Made by a program: the position numbers and the translations under genes. From Amphiura filiformis (taxonomy: Eukaryota; Echinodermata; Ophiuroidea; Amphilepidida; Amphiuridae): 64,000 bases of DNA. The DNA is taken from the NCBI RefSeq assembly GCF_039555335.1, contig NC_092631.1:3997501-4061500 (forward strand). The letters are read 5' to 3'. Below the pieces are notes generated by a model that was not told the origin of the DNA, ran no database searches, and saw only the letters and a program-made list of their open reading frames with translations. This document shows, piece by piece, positions 21,501 to 36,500 of the stretch (its first letter is position 1; every line of letters starts with the position of its first letter).

Positions 21501-24500
21501 CACAGAGTCGGTAGTAATTGGTTATGGTAAGTGATTTAAAGTACTAGGCGATAAATTGTGAGCTTACTTTTAAAAATGTGTTTTTTTTTCTTGAAAATAT
21601 GGTTTTTGAGGTGTGAAAATATGATTTTGTGTTTTTCAAATGGTTAGGTTTAGGATTAGGTCAGGCAGGCTTCCAGATTAGGATAAGGATTAAGAGGTTA
21701 GGGTTAGGATTTTTAAGTTGCTCCAAAATATCTTCTTGTTATTTTCTCTCATTCATAATATTGTGTAAAATCAAATTAAGGGGTACTACACCCTGACCAA
21801 TTTGTGCCTATTTTTACATTTTCTCAAAAATTATAGTGCATTGGTGACAGGTAAGCTATGTATATTATAGGGGCAAAGACTACAACTACTGCACTGAAAA
21901 TTCAGCAACTCAAGGCAAGTAGTTATTGATTTATTGATCAAATATTGGTTTTCCCTCATTTTTGACTGTAACTCCACAACTGTTGTCTGTGCTGAAATAC
22001 AATTTCCAGTGCAGTAGTTGTAGTCCTTGCCCCTATAATATACATATCTTACTTGTCACCAATGCGCTATAATATTTGAGAAAAATGCAAAATAGGCACA
22101 AAATTTGGCAGGGGTGTAGTACCCCCTTAATTTAAAAACAATTTTACTATTAGACTGTTCGCCATCACAGCAGCTGAAAGGAGTATCCCATCATGCATTG
22201 CAGTATATCAGCAACCTCCATAGCAAATGTATACAAAATATAAACAAGAGCCACTTCGATATTGAGAGCTATTGATAGATTCACAATACTCTAGGGATGA
22301 TATTTTTTCAAACAAAAGTCTAAGCTCCCCTGCTTTAAGCAAGTAATTGAAAGTTAAAGTGTGGGGTTTTGTGTACATTTTCTATGGCACATTCAGTTCT
22401 GTCATGGTACCGCAAAGCATAATGGGATATTCCCTTCAGCTGCTGTGGTTCGCCATAGAAATAGTGATATAACAGGATTAATTACCATAGCAATAGGCGA
22501 ATTTTTTTTGTATGTATTGCCCTGCACTAAACGTATGTCGTAACTCTTTATCCCACCATTGATTATCAAAGAATAGGCATAAAGGTCTAGATCGTAATCT
22601 ATGGCATTTTCAGTGTATGTCTCACTCACATTGTGTATGATTAATGTCTTTGAAAAGAGCAATATTATATTCAATCTATGATTGCACACATACACAGACA
22701 TGACAGGTGATGAGTGCAGCCTACTTTAGTGCAGGCAGGGTAATACATTCAAAAATTGTTTTCACATTTATCGCTATGGTATTTAATCAGCCCTCGAATT
22801 AAGGATCTGAAGGGGCACAGCAACTTTTTTAGGGCAAGTTGAAAATTGCCTTGGATTTTCACTAAAAAGGCAAGGCAGCACGTCAGTTTGTAATATTTCA
22901 AGAGGGCATCATGGCAACTGTTGAAAATTTGAGAAGGGCACCAAGGCAATTACTCAAAAGCGAAGAAAACACACACAAACATAGATAGATGATTTTATAA
23001 TTAAAGGGCAGGGCTGGGGCACCGACGGCAACTTCATTAGAGGGCACGGCAAGTGACTGCCTTGGGTAAAGGACATATCTTGAAGGCATTACGGCAGTGG
23101 GGATGGGCACCCACGGCAAAATGCCATGGGTGCCGTGGGTTAATTCGAGGGCTGTATTTAATCCTGATACATCACAACTTTTACGGCAAATTCAAAGTGA
23201 CTTTATGTTTTATCACTGATATTTTTTGCTTACAGTCAATGCTTTGACGCCACAGGATGGCAGTAAAGTAATATTTCCAGCCAAGCTGATTGGTTTTTAT
23301 GTGTTGGCTAAATTTGCTCAAGGAGGTGGCTTTGGTAAGTGTGGGTTTGTTTGCACATGTTCAAAGAACCATTCCTGGGAATTGGTGGGACACATTAGTA
23401 CCATGTAGGGAAATCAGCCCTTTTTCCCACACTATGGACCACAATAGCCTCATCCCAATGACATAGTTCAATAACCTCAATTAAATAATCAGAGTGCAAA
23501 ATTTGACATCAAGTTGCAGAGTATGAGTTTTTGTACCCAAGGTCATTCAATGAATGTATAAATGTATTGGGGTTAAAGAACTGTGCATTACATGTAATAG
23601 ATGAGAATGTTTTGGATCCTAGTGCCATGTACACTGTAGTTTGGAATCTTATTGTTAGACCCTTGAACATTGCATGGGCTGTTCCACTTGAATAGAGGTA
23701 GTCATTGTGACGTCAACGCTGCCATCTTGTGGGTACGGAGTGCCTTGTTGCTAAGATCACTGTGTTGACGCTTGACTGAAGAATTGCGTCACGCGCTGCA
23801 ACTTCCGCGTAATCGGGGGCGTATTGTCTAACACACGACATGCAGAACGATAGTACCCACAAGATGGTGGATCCCGCAGAAAAGGCTGACGGCCTCTATT
23901 CTGCCATACTTTCTGGAAGATTTAAGAAAAGTCTTCCATAGAAGGGGTGTGTTTTTCAAATGGAATTGGCTAGGGTTTACTATTTTGAAACCCATACTCC
24001 CCCTGTACCGGTATATAGCTTTATACCTATCTCTTCCACAACTGGAGTATTTCAAATGGAAGATATTCAATTGTTTATTCTATTTGAAACTCATACTCCC
24101 TCTGTGGAAGAGTTTCAGCTAAATCTTCCTCAGGGGGGTGTGGAATTAAAATGGAATAGTGCAATGGTGCAGGTGGAAAGGGACACCCCCTATGGAAGAC
24201 ATGACCTTAATCTTCCACACAGGGGAGTATAGATTCCAAATGGAATCGCCCATTCAGGTAATCCCATTTGAAATTCACACTCCCTGTGTGGAAGATTAAG
24301 GTCATGTCTTCTATATGGGGATGTATGAATTTGAATTGGAATAGCCCATCTATTTTTTCACCCCCAAATATTTTTTCCCAAATGTATATAATGTGTTTGG
24401 GTATTAACATGTTAACCTGCAAGCGAGGGCACCCCCACACACGACGAGCACCATCTGGTTTTGCAGTCTGAGGTCTGTAGTAGGTCCCAATTGCATGTCA

Positions 24501-27500
24501 AATGCATTTGAGACATGTCCACTATTGTGCATTAAAATAGTGATCTGGCTGGTAGGTTTATTTTCTATTGTATGTCATACACACAAAACATCTGCCATTT
24601 TGGTCCTCTTTTTGGCAATTAAGTGTTCATTAAGACGCCCATGGTTGTCGGGCTACACACAATAGTTCAGGATAATTTATGCAATTTCTTGTCACTTAAC
24701 CCTCAAAACATACCCATTTCCCCATTTCTCCAAACAAATTCAGTAACAAAAACTTATTATTTTGTACATTGTACCTCATGTTGTCTTCTGCATCACATAC
24801 TGTCCAGGGTTAGCGGTGACCTGCTGAGTCCAGGAGTCCAAATTGGCAAATAAAGGGGTCCAGGCATCTAATTCTACACAGAAGTACAAAATTAAGGGGT
24901 CCAAATCACGGGGACCTGCCAAATCAAGGAGTCCTGGACCCCAAGACCCCTTAAAACGCTACCCCTGATACTGTCACATCTCAAAAGGCTGCCTTGTGTG
25001 GTTTTTTTTCGTAGTGTCATCTAACCTAGATGAATGTGTCCATTAATAAAAGAAAGAAGCATATTGAAATATAAATTAACAATATGAAATACTGAACAAA
25101 TATTAATCTTTCCCCAGAGTAGGCCAGTGCACATAAATGTTGAAAAAAAACACAGTATAATAATTTTCAAAAGCACAATGGTAATAAAAATCACACAAGG
25201 CAGCCTTTTGAGATATGACAGTATATGTGATGCAGACGACGATTTATCCAACCACTCTACATCAACCTCATCACAGGTACAAGTTTTCTCAACAACATCC
25301 GTGTATTCTTGTGGATCAAAGTACAGCAGTTTACAACAAAAGGCATCATGGTGCGACTCTTCTCTCATCTTCATAGGTAATACATTCTCATCTAAAAACT
25401 AAAAAAGTGTTTCTGGTTTGTTTTCAGATATTGGCATGTTGTGTTTCTAGTTTATGTTGGTGTTTCTAGTTTTTATTCATTACATATGTTACTTTAATCC
25501 ATAGATATATTGAGAAGCAGATTGGACCTGCACATTCTTGATGGGGACCAATTGTCACGTAAAGCGTGTGACACAAAATTGCGATACTCTCTATGTATTT
25601 GCGTCGCGGCATATATCTCAGAGTGCAGTCATGATACCTTGAGTTAACGGCCGACCCTCAAGAATGTGCTGGAAGCTTCATACACAGCATGGACACTATG
25701 TTGTACGCATCTGTTTCACACTTATCTGTGGTTAATGGTTATTTCTTTCCATCAAAGATTATTTTGGTTGCATGGTTATACATTTGCATGTAGGGTGCTT
25801 CATGTTGGGTTATGGTTACATCCGGACATGTAGAACAACTCAGAAGCGCAGTTGTGCATGTGCATGAATTATGTGAAATTGCATCTATGGAAACAAGTCG
25901 CACAGATAATTAGATCAAATGTAATAAGCAGAATCTATGGTGTCCGCCCTCCATGTCGAAGGTTTGCCATGTTGAAAATAAGGTTGGCTATGTTGAATAT
26001 GACATAAGGTTCGCTATGACGAATATGAAATGAGGTTAGATGTGGATAGGGCTAGTGTTATGCTGGTTTCATACTTTCTGCCACTTGCCGCTGAGCGGCA
26101 TGACGCTTCATCATGCTGCTTGTACTTTTCTGCAAGTGGAGCGGCACACCGCTTAGTGGCACACCGCTTAGCAGCAGCGGCATGACTATGAAAGCCAATG
26201 TTGCCGTTCAGCGGCACAACTCCGAGTTGACTTGAATTCAACTCCTAGCGGTGCTACCGCCGTGGCAAAGCGGTGAAGCGATCAATATATATCAGCTTGC
26301 CGCTGGTCACCGCTAGCTTGGGCGTTTCTGGTGGGACTGCATAGTAAAGCAAAATCCTCTTCAGAGTGGCAAAGCGGCAAGCGGCAGGACAGTATGAAAC
26401 CAGCATTAGGACTAGGGTGATGGCTAAAGCATTTTCCACCCTGATGTGACGGTGACGTCAGTGCACATTTCATTGGGCGCAGCTATAAAATGCTAATGTT
26501 CGCTCAAAGCTTAAGATGCCACCTAGATGCGCGCGCGAATCAGCTGCCTCAACGCTTTGACGTCACTACCACATCAGGGTGGAAAATGATTTGGGGCTAT
26601 GATTAGATTGACATAGTGAACTTTCGACAAAGTGCATGGGCTGTAACAGTATCTAATAGATGGAGTATTAGGCTATTCCAGTTGAACTGGAAGACATAAC
26701 CTTAATCTTCCACACAGGGAGTGTGAATTTTGACACTCCCCTGTGTGGGAGATTAAGATCATAGGGGATGTATGGGTTTCAACTGGAATAGTCTATTGAT
26801 GCTAGATGGCATAGCAAGTGAAATTCAGTGCTACACTGATGACATGTAGCTTATGCCATCAAATCCAAAAAAACTCTTTTAAATTTAATTGGCTATTCCA
26901 GTTCAAAACCCATTCAGGTAACCTAATTTGAAATTCACACTCCCTGTGTGGACAATAAAGGTCACATCTTTCATAGTGGGTGTATGGGTTTCAACTGGAA
27001 TAGCCCAATGGGTGCTGCACCAGCCAAGGTATTACAATTGATCAAATTTTGAAGCATAGAAAACAAGTGCAAAGGTGTACTTGGTTATGGTTAAACATTC
27101 TAGAGATACATGTATATCTATTAATGATTTTTACAGGTAGCTTGGGAGTGTTATCCAATATACGTTCAATATTGTGGATCAAGGTGCAACAGTACACTAC
27201 TAAGTCCATCATGATCAAATTGTTTGGACATCTACATAGGTAACAAAATCATGTCAAATCAACATAGAGCAGAGCTCTGTAACATCTACATTTAGTCAAA
27301 TCATATATTTCTAATTTGAGCAGCTTCAAATTAAAGCAATAATGTGCAATTTCCATAAAGAATCTAGATTCTTAATTTGTTTTCCACAAAATGTTAGTTT
27401 TCACCATCACATCCATGTATGTCCCCTTTTAATTTTGAGCCGAACAAATCGGAAAAACAGAGAAAATCGCTATTTCATTCCCATGCCTATAATAAATTGT

Positions 27501-30500
27501 CAATATGTGTATTAGCTCACCAATTGTTTATTGAGCAGATTGTTTATTTTATTCCCAAAAGACCTAAAACATTTTGCGAAAAAATGTATGTCTTCAATAG
27601 GAAAGGTCAAAATTTTCAAATGATCCCCAGCTACACACACTTTAAGTACGTATTATTAGATTTTTAAAGTTTACTTTGAGGACTGCTAAATGTCAAAAAT
27701 TTCATTTTTTAATAATTTGCCATAAATTTTGTATTATACAAATTTAATAAAATCAAAATTATTTGATATCATCAGGACATTCATCATATTCAGAATGCCA
27801 TTTGGTGTGTCTGATGTGCTCTCATGTGCCACAAAAAATACTGTGCACACATTGCTATCTGTCCCCTTAAAGGAGTATTTTGTGATCCTAGCATCCTCCT
27901 TTTTTGACATTTTTCAATAGATATCCACCAAAAAAGCTTAGTCCGAAAATTGTAATTGATTCTGATTTTGCGTTAGCAAGTTACGCATGATGATTTGTAC
28001 ACTGCTCCATAGGCCACTGTGTTGAATTACGTTATGGTACACCAGTGGTATAAAAATCTCAACTTTTTCGAGAAAAGGGCAGGGAGAATGAGGCTGTCGA
28101 TCAGGAAATGCCCTTTTAAAGCACTTCAGGCTTAGTCTTTCACATGGTATTTTAGTACACCATTGGACATTACAATTCTGCAAAAAGAACAAATTCAAGT
28201 AAGGAAATCACACATTATAGCTTTAAGGAAATCACACATTATAGCTTTAAGGAAGGCAGTCTTCAATCTTTAACTGACTTCTACTGCTGTTGCCAAATCT
28301 CAACAAAATTGCAATCAGTTATGAAAAGAGTTGTGTAGCAGCTTTAAAATAAGGTAAATAAATAATGTAAAATTTCAACACCAAATTGCAATCAGTTTAG
28401 AAAAGAGTAGGCTATTAACAGAGAGCTTTGAGATGTTTGCCACTATCTCTTTACATATTCCACAAAATGTTAGTTTTCACTCTTGGATAGACCCTTTTAA
28501 TTTTGAGCCGAACTAATGAGGTAAAATGAAGAAAATCACTATTTCATTTCAGCATCTATCATTGCCATTTGGGGTTGCTTTGCGGTGTCATTGGCTTCTG
28601 TCAACTTTTGTGCTTTTAAAGTCTCTGTATTGTTGAATACTAAGTAGTGGTAGCATTTCTTCTTAATTTCATAGGCAAAATGCAAGACCATTGTAAATGC
28701 AGTAGAATTTAATAGTTGCCTTATGTAAAACACATTGTTTGCAGCACAACACCCTCTTTGTAAATTGTTGAGGGTTTATATTACTTTCCTGATGGCCACT
28801 AAGCTAACCCAATATTTCACCTTGTTACGTAGTTGGGGTTCTGTGTTTTTGATTAAAAATAAGTACATTAATTAAAATATAGCAAATGGCAGCTATTACA
28901 TTCTACTGCACTTACGGGGATCTTGCACTTTGCCCACAATTTGAGCTTAGTCGAGACCTAAACAGGGCCTAGATTTCATCTTGGTTTGTGAGAATCAAAA
29001 TCCATCATAGTCACCGCACTTACTGACTGTATGATACAATGAGAGAAGTTGATTCTTGCATCCAAATATTACAAGAATCATTAAGAGAATTGATACCTGA
29101 GTGGAAGAAGGGCCCAACTCCATTTTTTTACAATAATGAGTTAGACCCAGCATTTTATTGCCAGCAGACTGTTCTTCCTTGTGTGTAAAAGATGAGCCAA
29201 AATACACTCTCTAAATAGTCTTCCACGTACACTTAATCATGGTTTTCATGGAAGAAAGGCCCAACTCCATGGAGTTGGGCCCTTCTTCAACAAATAGTGG
29301 GTTAAAGAGGAATTTTGTTCATCCATGAAATCTGCTTCTCATTACAATAATCTTTCTTGCTAAAATATTACATGCTTCTACTTGTGCAGTTAATAGATAA
29401 TTTCCACATTTCTGTAGCTAATTATTACACATCTGCTTACGGAACTTGCACTTGCAGTATATTAGTGGAAGAAGGGCCCAACTCCAGCTCGTATTAAGAC
29501 CTGTACCGTTGCCATTGAAACAATATATATGATTTTGAATGTATGTAATACTGTATGTTCATGTCTTAAAGGTCCCCTGAAGATGAAAAAATTCTGTCTA
29601 TAAAACTTTTCCAAATATTAAGTTTTTTCTTAATATCTCAAAAACAGTTCTGATGGAGTTGGGCCCTTCTTCCACTCAGGTATTCAATTGATTTTGTAAT
29701 TTTGTCGAAATCTAGGGCCTGCTAAACAAAAAGTTCATTATAATTGTGTGACTTGAATGTATGAAACTCTTGAGATGTTGAATTACATTTCCAGTTTTGT
29801 TGGTCATAAAATTGGTGATGAACCCTTTAGAAGCAAAGTTACTGGCTATGTGGGAATCAAATATGATGTTTAGTAAATCGACTATAGTAGCTAGCTGTTA
29901 CAGTGACCATGACCTGGTGATGGTCGACCATCTGTGTGCCCAAAGAGCATAAAGAACTTAAAAGAAGGGTAATATTTTACCAAAAATGCAGCCAAATTTA
30001 CACCATTACATTCTTGTAATTTGTTAAATCTGTTTCAGTATGATAAGCTCATTTTGTCATCCTCATCACATATTGTTGTATCTCAAAAGGCTGCCTTGTG
30101 ATTTTTTTATCACAATATCTCATGTCCATTCATAAACAGAAGTATGCTGAAATAGAAAATAACACTTTGAAACACAACCATGATAATAAAAATCACACAA
30201 GGCAGCCTTTTGAGATACAACAGTACGTGGTGAGGAAAACGACTTGTCAGGGTTGCCAAACCCACAATTTGGTAGCCCAATTGGGCGACTTTTAAAGATT
30301 TTTCCCGAGACTTTTGACAATTTCCTGTCCCATAGAAACCAATGGTTAAGAAAATATTTGTGCGACTTTTCAACATTGGCTCCCGCGACATCCGATAGTT
30401 TCCTGCCCCATAGAAACCAATGGTAAAGAGAAAAATTGGGCGACTTTTCAATTATTTGACCCGCGATTAAGGCTGAAATCTTTTGGCAACCCTGCGACTT

Positions 30501-33500
30501 GTGAGCAGATGTGTATTGAGAGTTTGTATATTTTGCTTGCACCCATCAGTGTCACCTCTTCCTTTTTTTGACCATTCCTTAATATGTTGTACAGACAGTA
30601 AAAGAATGATAAGGTACCAATTATTTTCACCCTGAATATCCTAAACAAAGACGGATATGTCATGTCATAATTAGAACCAGCAGCCAATAGCTGCATCTGT
30701 TAGCTCAGCTTTAAGACCTCATTTGTTGAAATCAGTCAAGAAATATAGACACAGTAATCCAAAATCCCAAGGAACATGCCAATTTTAAAGTTGCAGATTG
30801 GTCCATTGGATGCCCTATTCAGGGGCATAGCAAGAGGCGCTGGGGCTCATAGACAAGGAGCAGTGCTGGGTGCTTTTAACATCTCCTTTATCATTTTCTC
30901 CTCACCCATCTCGGGGCCCTGGACTTTGTCCACCCTGTCTACCCACTTGCAATGACCTTTGTCCCTATTGATTTGTACACAAAGCCTTCTCAAACAAAAG
31001 AACTAGTGCTGTGATTTCCATTGATTAAAACATCAAATTTTCATTTTGTTCAATCACCGTTTCTTTAATTCTCAACCGATTTCAACCAATGAGGTCTTAA
31101 ATCAGAGCTAAAGGGTACAGCTATTGGCTGATGGTTTTAATTTTGACATATTTAGTCTTTTTTAGGATATACAGTGGTAAACATAACTGGTACCTAAATT
31201 ATTTTGCTGTCTCTATAATTATGTGCATGTTGGGCACAAGGTTACCTTGAACTCGGAGAAGAAATCTTATACTTCCCATAATGCATTTCTTCCATTTCAA
31301 TTTTCTGTACTAATTTGCTATCAAGCGCAATATGGGTCGATAGTGACAAAAAGTTCCTCAATGAACAGAGCACATCTAGATCTTGGAAAATATGTTTATT
31401 TCTTTCTAGTTGTTAAAAATTAATAAAAATATTTTTGACTCAAGAAGTTTTTTGTTACGTGGTCCGAAAAAATTTGGGCAAAAAAAGTGTTTGGGATTTT
31501 CTTGAAAAATGAGAATTTTTGAGAATTGAATTCACTTGGTTTATATTATAATCTTGCCATCATTTTGTGTTTCAGTTTGTCCCTTGGCTGGCATCTGAAC
31601 AGGAAAACGGGTGAGATATTGCGTATGATGGACAGGGGCACAACTAGTATCAACAGTCTGCTCAGGTAAAGTCACACAAATCACCCAACATTCAACTTCA
31701 GCGGATATTTTTGAAGCAAAATTCAGTAAAATTGGGCTAAAATTTAAGTTGTTCTTTTCAAGGCCCAATGTTGCCCAAAAGTCATGAACAAAGGTGGATG
31801 GATGAAGGAGTTCAATGATGTACAAATGTGATGGTGCTTGTCTATGTACAGCACGATATAGAAAAAGCTTATCAGTACTGAATTATAATGCCCGTATCAT
31901 TCTAAGCAATCACAAGGAGCATAGCATTTTTTTATGACTTGGTCAGGAAAGAGACTGGCGATATTTTAGTCAGATGTGGCTAGCATGCACTAGCCTCAAA
32001 TCATAACTATTTGACTTCAACTAAACTTTCTATCAACATTGCAAGGCAGTCTCAACTTCTCATACAAAAAATGACCACCAAAAAGTAGCATTTAACAAAT
32101 ATAGTATAAACAGGTAAACAAGCTTGGATTGGGCAAATAATAAGTAAATAATTTCCCTGACTCTTTCTTTGTTCAACAGTTACATCGTATTCAACATACT
32201 TCCAACAATCTTTGATATCATCATAGCTATTGTGTACTTCATCACTGCTTTTAATGCATGGTTTGGGCTCATTGTCTTTGTGGCTATGGTTCTATATCTA
32301 GGTGAGTCTTATAGGGTGTTTCTTATTACCCTTTGTAAATAAATAAATGTTGACATTTATACAGTGCCATGCACATGTATCAAAGCGCTTTACATTTATT
32401 CAGCTGTTGTTAGAATGTCAGCTGCCATACAATGCCCAAGGCATGCTCATACCGTTGGGCAGCAGTCAATGGACAATATTCCTAACAGCTCCCCATTTCA
32501 CCCCTGGGTAAAAAGAGGCAAGTGAGGTAAAGCGCCTTGCCCAAGTGCACAACACAATAGCACCGCCAGGGCACAAACTCGCAACCCTTCAATTGCGAGG
32601 TTGAGCCTGTACTGCTGCGCCACCATGCCCCACATCCTTGTGTTGACACACCACTTAAAATCTGTATTATATATGTACTCCTCATTTTAATATTTATGAC
32701 ATAACATGGGCAGATAATATTTTCTGTATTACCTTAGGCTTACACAGATGTATACGCAACATGACACATGTGATATTGTAAGACTTGGTCATACTTTACA
32801 CAATTTAAATGCCAGGAAGAAATTGGCCAACTTTTCAGTAACAGGTGTTTTGCAATGTTGCTATTATTTTTGCCATGATTTCTAATGTATTAATGTCTCC
32901 GAATTGCAGGTGCTACCATTGCTGTAACTGAATGGAGAACCAAGTACCGTCGTGAGATGAATCTAAAAGATAACTCATGCAAGCAAAAGGCTGTGGATTC
33001 TCTTCTCAACTTTGAAACGGTGAGTTGTGCAAATTTTTACAAATGCACTGACCATTTAAAATCCACACTACCCCTGTGGAAGATTTGGAAATATCTTCCA
33101 CAGGGGGAGTATAATTTCAAATGGAATGAACAATAGGTGGTTCCATTTTAATTTCATACACACTCTGAATTAGATTCAACCTGAATCTTCTACTGAAGGA
33201 GGGTGAGTTTCAAATGGAGCTTCTAATGTGTTCATTCCATTTGAAATTCATACTCCCTTTGTGGAAGATATTTCCAAAATCTTCCACAGGGGTAGTGTGG
33301 ATTTTTAATGGAATAGCCCAATGCACTAGATTATACAAAGATGCAATTGGTCATAGCAAATTGTATGATGGTCTTTATTTAATAAGTGTCTTTCTCTTCA
33401 TCATTGTGATGATTGCAAGTCACATTTATATTTTCAGTTTATGGCTATGCATCAGTATATGCATCACAAGATCTAGTTTTACTACAAAATCTTTGGGGCC

Positions 33501-36500
33501 CGATTATACAGAACCCCTGCTGTAGTATCCGAAGATAGAAGCTTGATCATTTTTCTGCTCAATGTAATTTTGAGTAAAAACAGAAATGTTGAAGTGTACT
33601 AATGTAGTATAATGATGATATTGCCTTTATAGGTGAAGTATTATGGGAATGAAGAGTTTGAAGTGGACCGGTATGATGAGGCCATCACAGACTACCAGGT
33701 GTGTATGAAGAGTGCTTAGTTTAACCCCCTGGACACTAACTGGTCATCTAACAACATTTCTGATGGGTTGATAACTTGAAATGCTCATTTCAATTGCCAA
33801 TTATGACTAGGCTTTAAACTATTTATAGTCAAACTTGCATTTGCAGATGATTTTATTAATACCCTCCTTGATTAGTTCAAAATTGGTCACAATATTAATT
33901 TTGGCCAATCGGTAGGTAGTTCTCATGGAGTTAGGGAAGAAAGTTTATCTCAGAAGAAAATGGGAGAAAATCCAAGCAGTTTACGATTTAAAAAAAGTTC
34001 TAGTTGAGTTTATTTGTGGGCACAGAATTTTTAATTTATGATAATTATTCTTTTTTTCTCTTTCCCTCATCAGAAAAGCGAGTGGAAGTCGTTGGCCTCA
34101 CTGGTGGTGTTGAATTCATCCCAGAATGTAATCATTAGCTCTGGCCTGCTGGTAGGCAGTATGTTTTGTGCATATCTCGTTTCAAAAGGAGAACTTACTG
34201 TAAGTAGGAATAAGAATACCATCAAACTTATTTTTACATTATTTTTCACATTTTAACATAGACAAGAGAGCACGCGGTGCAATGGACCAGTGACTTCACA
34301 CATCAATCTAAGGACAGTGACGGCACATTTGACCATGAGTCGACACTAGCGGCAGTACCAAATTTCTGCTATTAATTGTCTTACGCTATGGCGATGGCTT
34401 AGGAAAAATACAGGTTTCCAAAATAATACAGTAATATACTAACTTCCATTCCCAAAGATAATCACTCAAGCCACCCATCTCTTTGCAACTGAAACTGCTC
34501 AACATAGCATTGGTCAAGCCAGTGATGATATACTTACAATACAAAACTTACATCTCAAAATTACAACTGTTGAGTTAGGCAATTATTATAGTAGGTGACG
34601 ATATCATCGTTGGGCAGGAAAAACCTCCTATGTGTCATTGGCCCCTGAACATGTTTAAAGCAAAACCTCCTATGTATCCTGTTGGCAGTTTTGTTTTACA
34701 CATGTTCAGAGGCCACAAGCACATAGGAAGGTTTTCCTGCCCAAGGACGATATATAATTGTGGGTGAAACTAGTGCAGTGTGACTTAATCATTTTATTTA
34801 TTGTCTCTTCAGGGTGGTGACTATGTCTTGTTTTCAACTTACATCATACAACTGTACGGCCCATTAAATTTCTTCGGAACATACTATAGGTAAGCTTCAG
34901 TTTCTTTCTCTACCGTTATTTCTCGCACTCTGTACCCCTTTCTCTCTCCTCCTTCTCTTTCTGTTTATATCTGTCAGACTATCTGTGTGTCTCCTTTAAT
35001 AATTATTGTATGTTATATTATTACACCTCATACATATTCATGAGAAAATTGCACCAATTCATTGGTCAATTACAACTTAGCACAACCAAAGTAGGTAGAC
35101 CTATTCATATGAGAAAACAGGAATTTATTATAGCAACAACAAAAATGGCAGCGTCCACGAAGAGAAGTGCTTTGCTGTCCGAAGCAGATTTTGCAGAACT
35201 AATTCTGCAAAAGGATGCTTGAAACAACCAATTTATGACTCAGTAAAGCTGTGAAGCTGTTCAGGACGTATTAGGAGAAGGGAATCATGTGTGCAGAGCC
35301 TAGAGAAGATCTCAAATCCAAAGCTTAACTTCAAGTTAAATAAAGGGAACTTCCCTTTGGGTCAAGCGCCTATTTTCTTCTTAAATGTTATGAATATTGG
35401 TGTCATTCTCTCATAAATATGTATGAAGTGTAATAAAACGAATACTACATGGTATTTTCAGGGAAATAGGGTCACTATTTTTCCCTCGGGACTGACTACA
35501 GGCCTACCACTCCTCACCCTTTCGGTTCAGGGTAGTAGGCCTGTAGCCAGTGCCTCAGGTAAAATAAACTGCAAGATTCTCATCTGTGTGACGCCGATGT
35601 CACCACAATGTCACTCCATCGGAAACTACACCTCGGTTTTCCATATCGCCGGTCCGAAATAGCCGGGTACGTAGCCAGCCTCCCATCTTCCTCCAGAGTG
35701 ACTTCGCGGCGCGGTGACTTCGCAGGAGAGTCACACCGGTGTGACTACGCTACGCGACTGGGCCTGGTTGCTCAGTACTGGGGTTTTGGATTGCCGGTTT
35801 TGCTTTTATTGCCATATTTTTTATATTCTCTTGATTTATTCAAATAATATTCTTTATTTCTTGCTTTTTTAGGGGACTAGGGAGGGGGAATGGCAAACTG
35901 CACTTTAAAAAATAAGGGAAATATTAGATGAATAAAATAAATTTGTTAGTAAAAGAAATAAACATGATCAGTAAACAAAATAAACTAATATGATGAATAA
36001 AATATATTTTTGTTAATTGATGGTTATTTGAATAACTAAATAAATAAAAAATTAAGAAGTAAATAAACAGGAAAAAACCAATAATCATGCAAAGAATGGA
36101 AGAAACAAAGAAACACTTCGAAAGAAAACAACTTGAGAAAAATTGAGGAATATTATAATAAGCATGTAGGCCTATTGATGAATTAAAAATATCCAAAAGT
36201 TTTTGACAAGAAGGGCTATATCGATGAAATTTTTTGACATCACATTATGGTCCAAAATGGTCTCATAAAGCTTTTTTTACAGGTGGAGCTAGTATAACCT
36301 GTAAAATGAAATTTTGTCAGTGTAATTACTAGTCCTTCTCTACATTATGGTCCAAAAATGGTCTCATAAGTATGTTTACTGTTGCTTTTTGTAAAAGGAA
36401 TTTTACAGGTGATGAGCTAGATGGATGTCCAGTAGGCGCATAACCTGAAGAAATCAAGAAAGTGAGGATAAGATCCTCCAGCGTGATTGAAGTTCTTCAT

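Noticed and set aside
25021-25402. Gene on either strand (117 and 91 codons)
   Set aside because: Both frames overlap the palindromic element, no family is recognised and no splice partners are evident.
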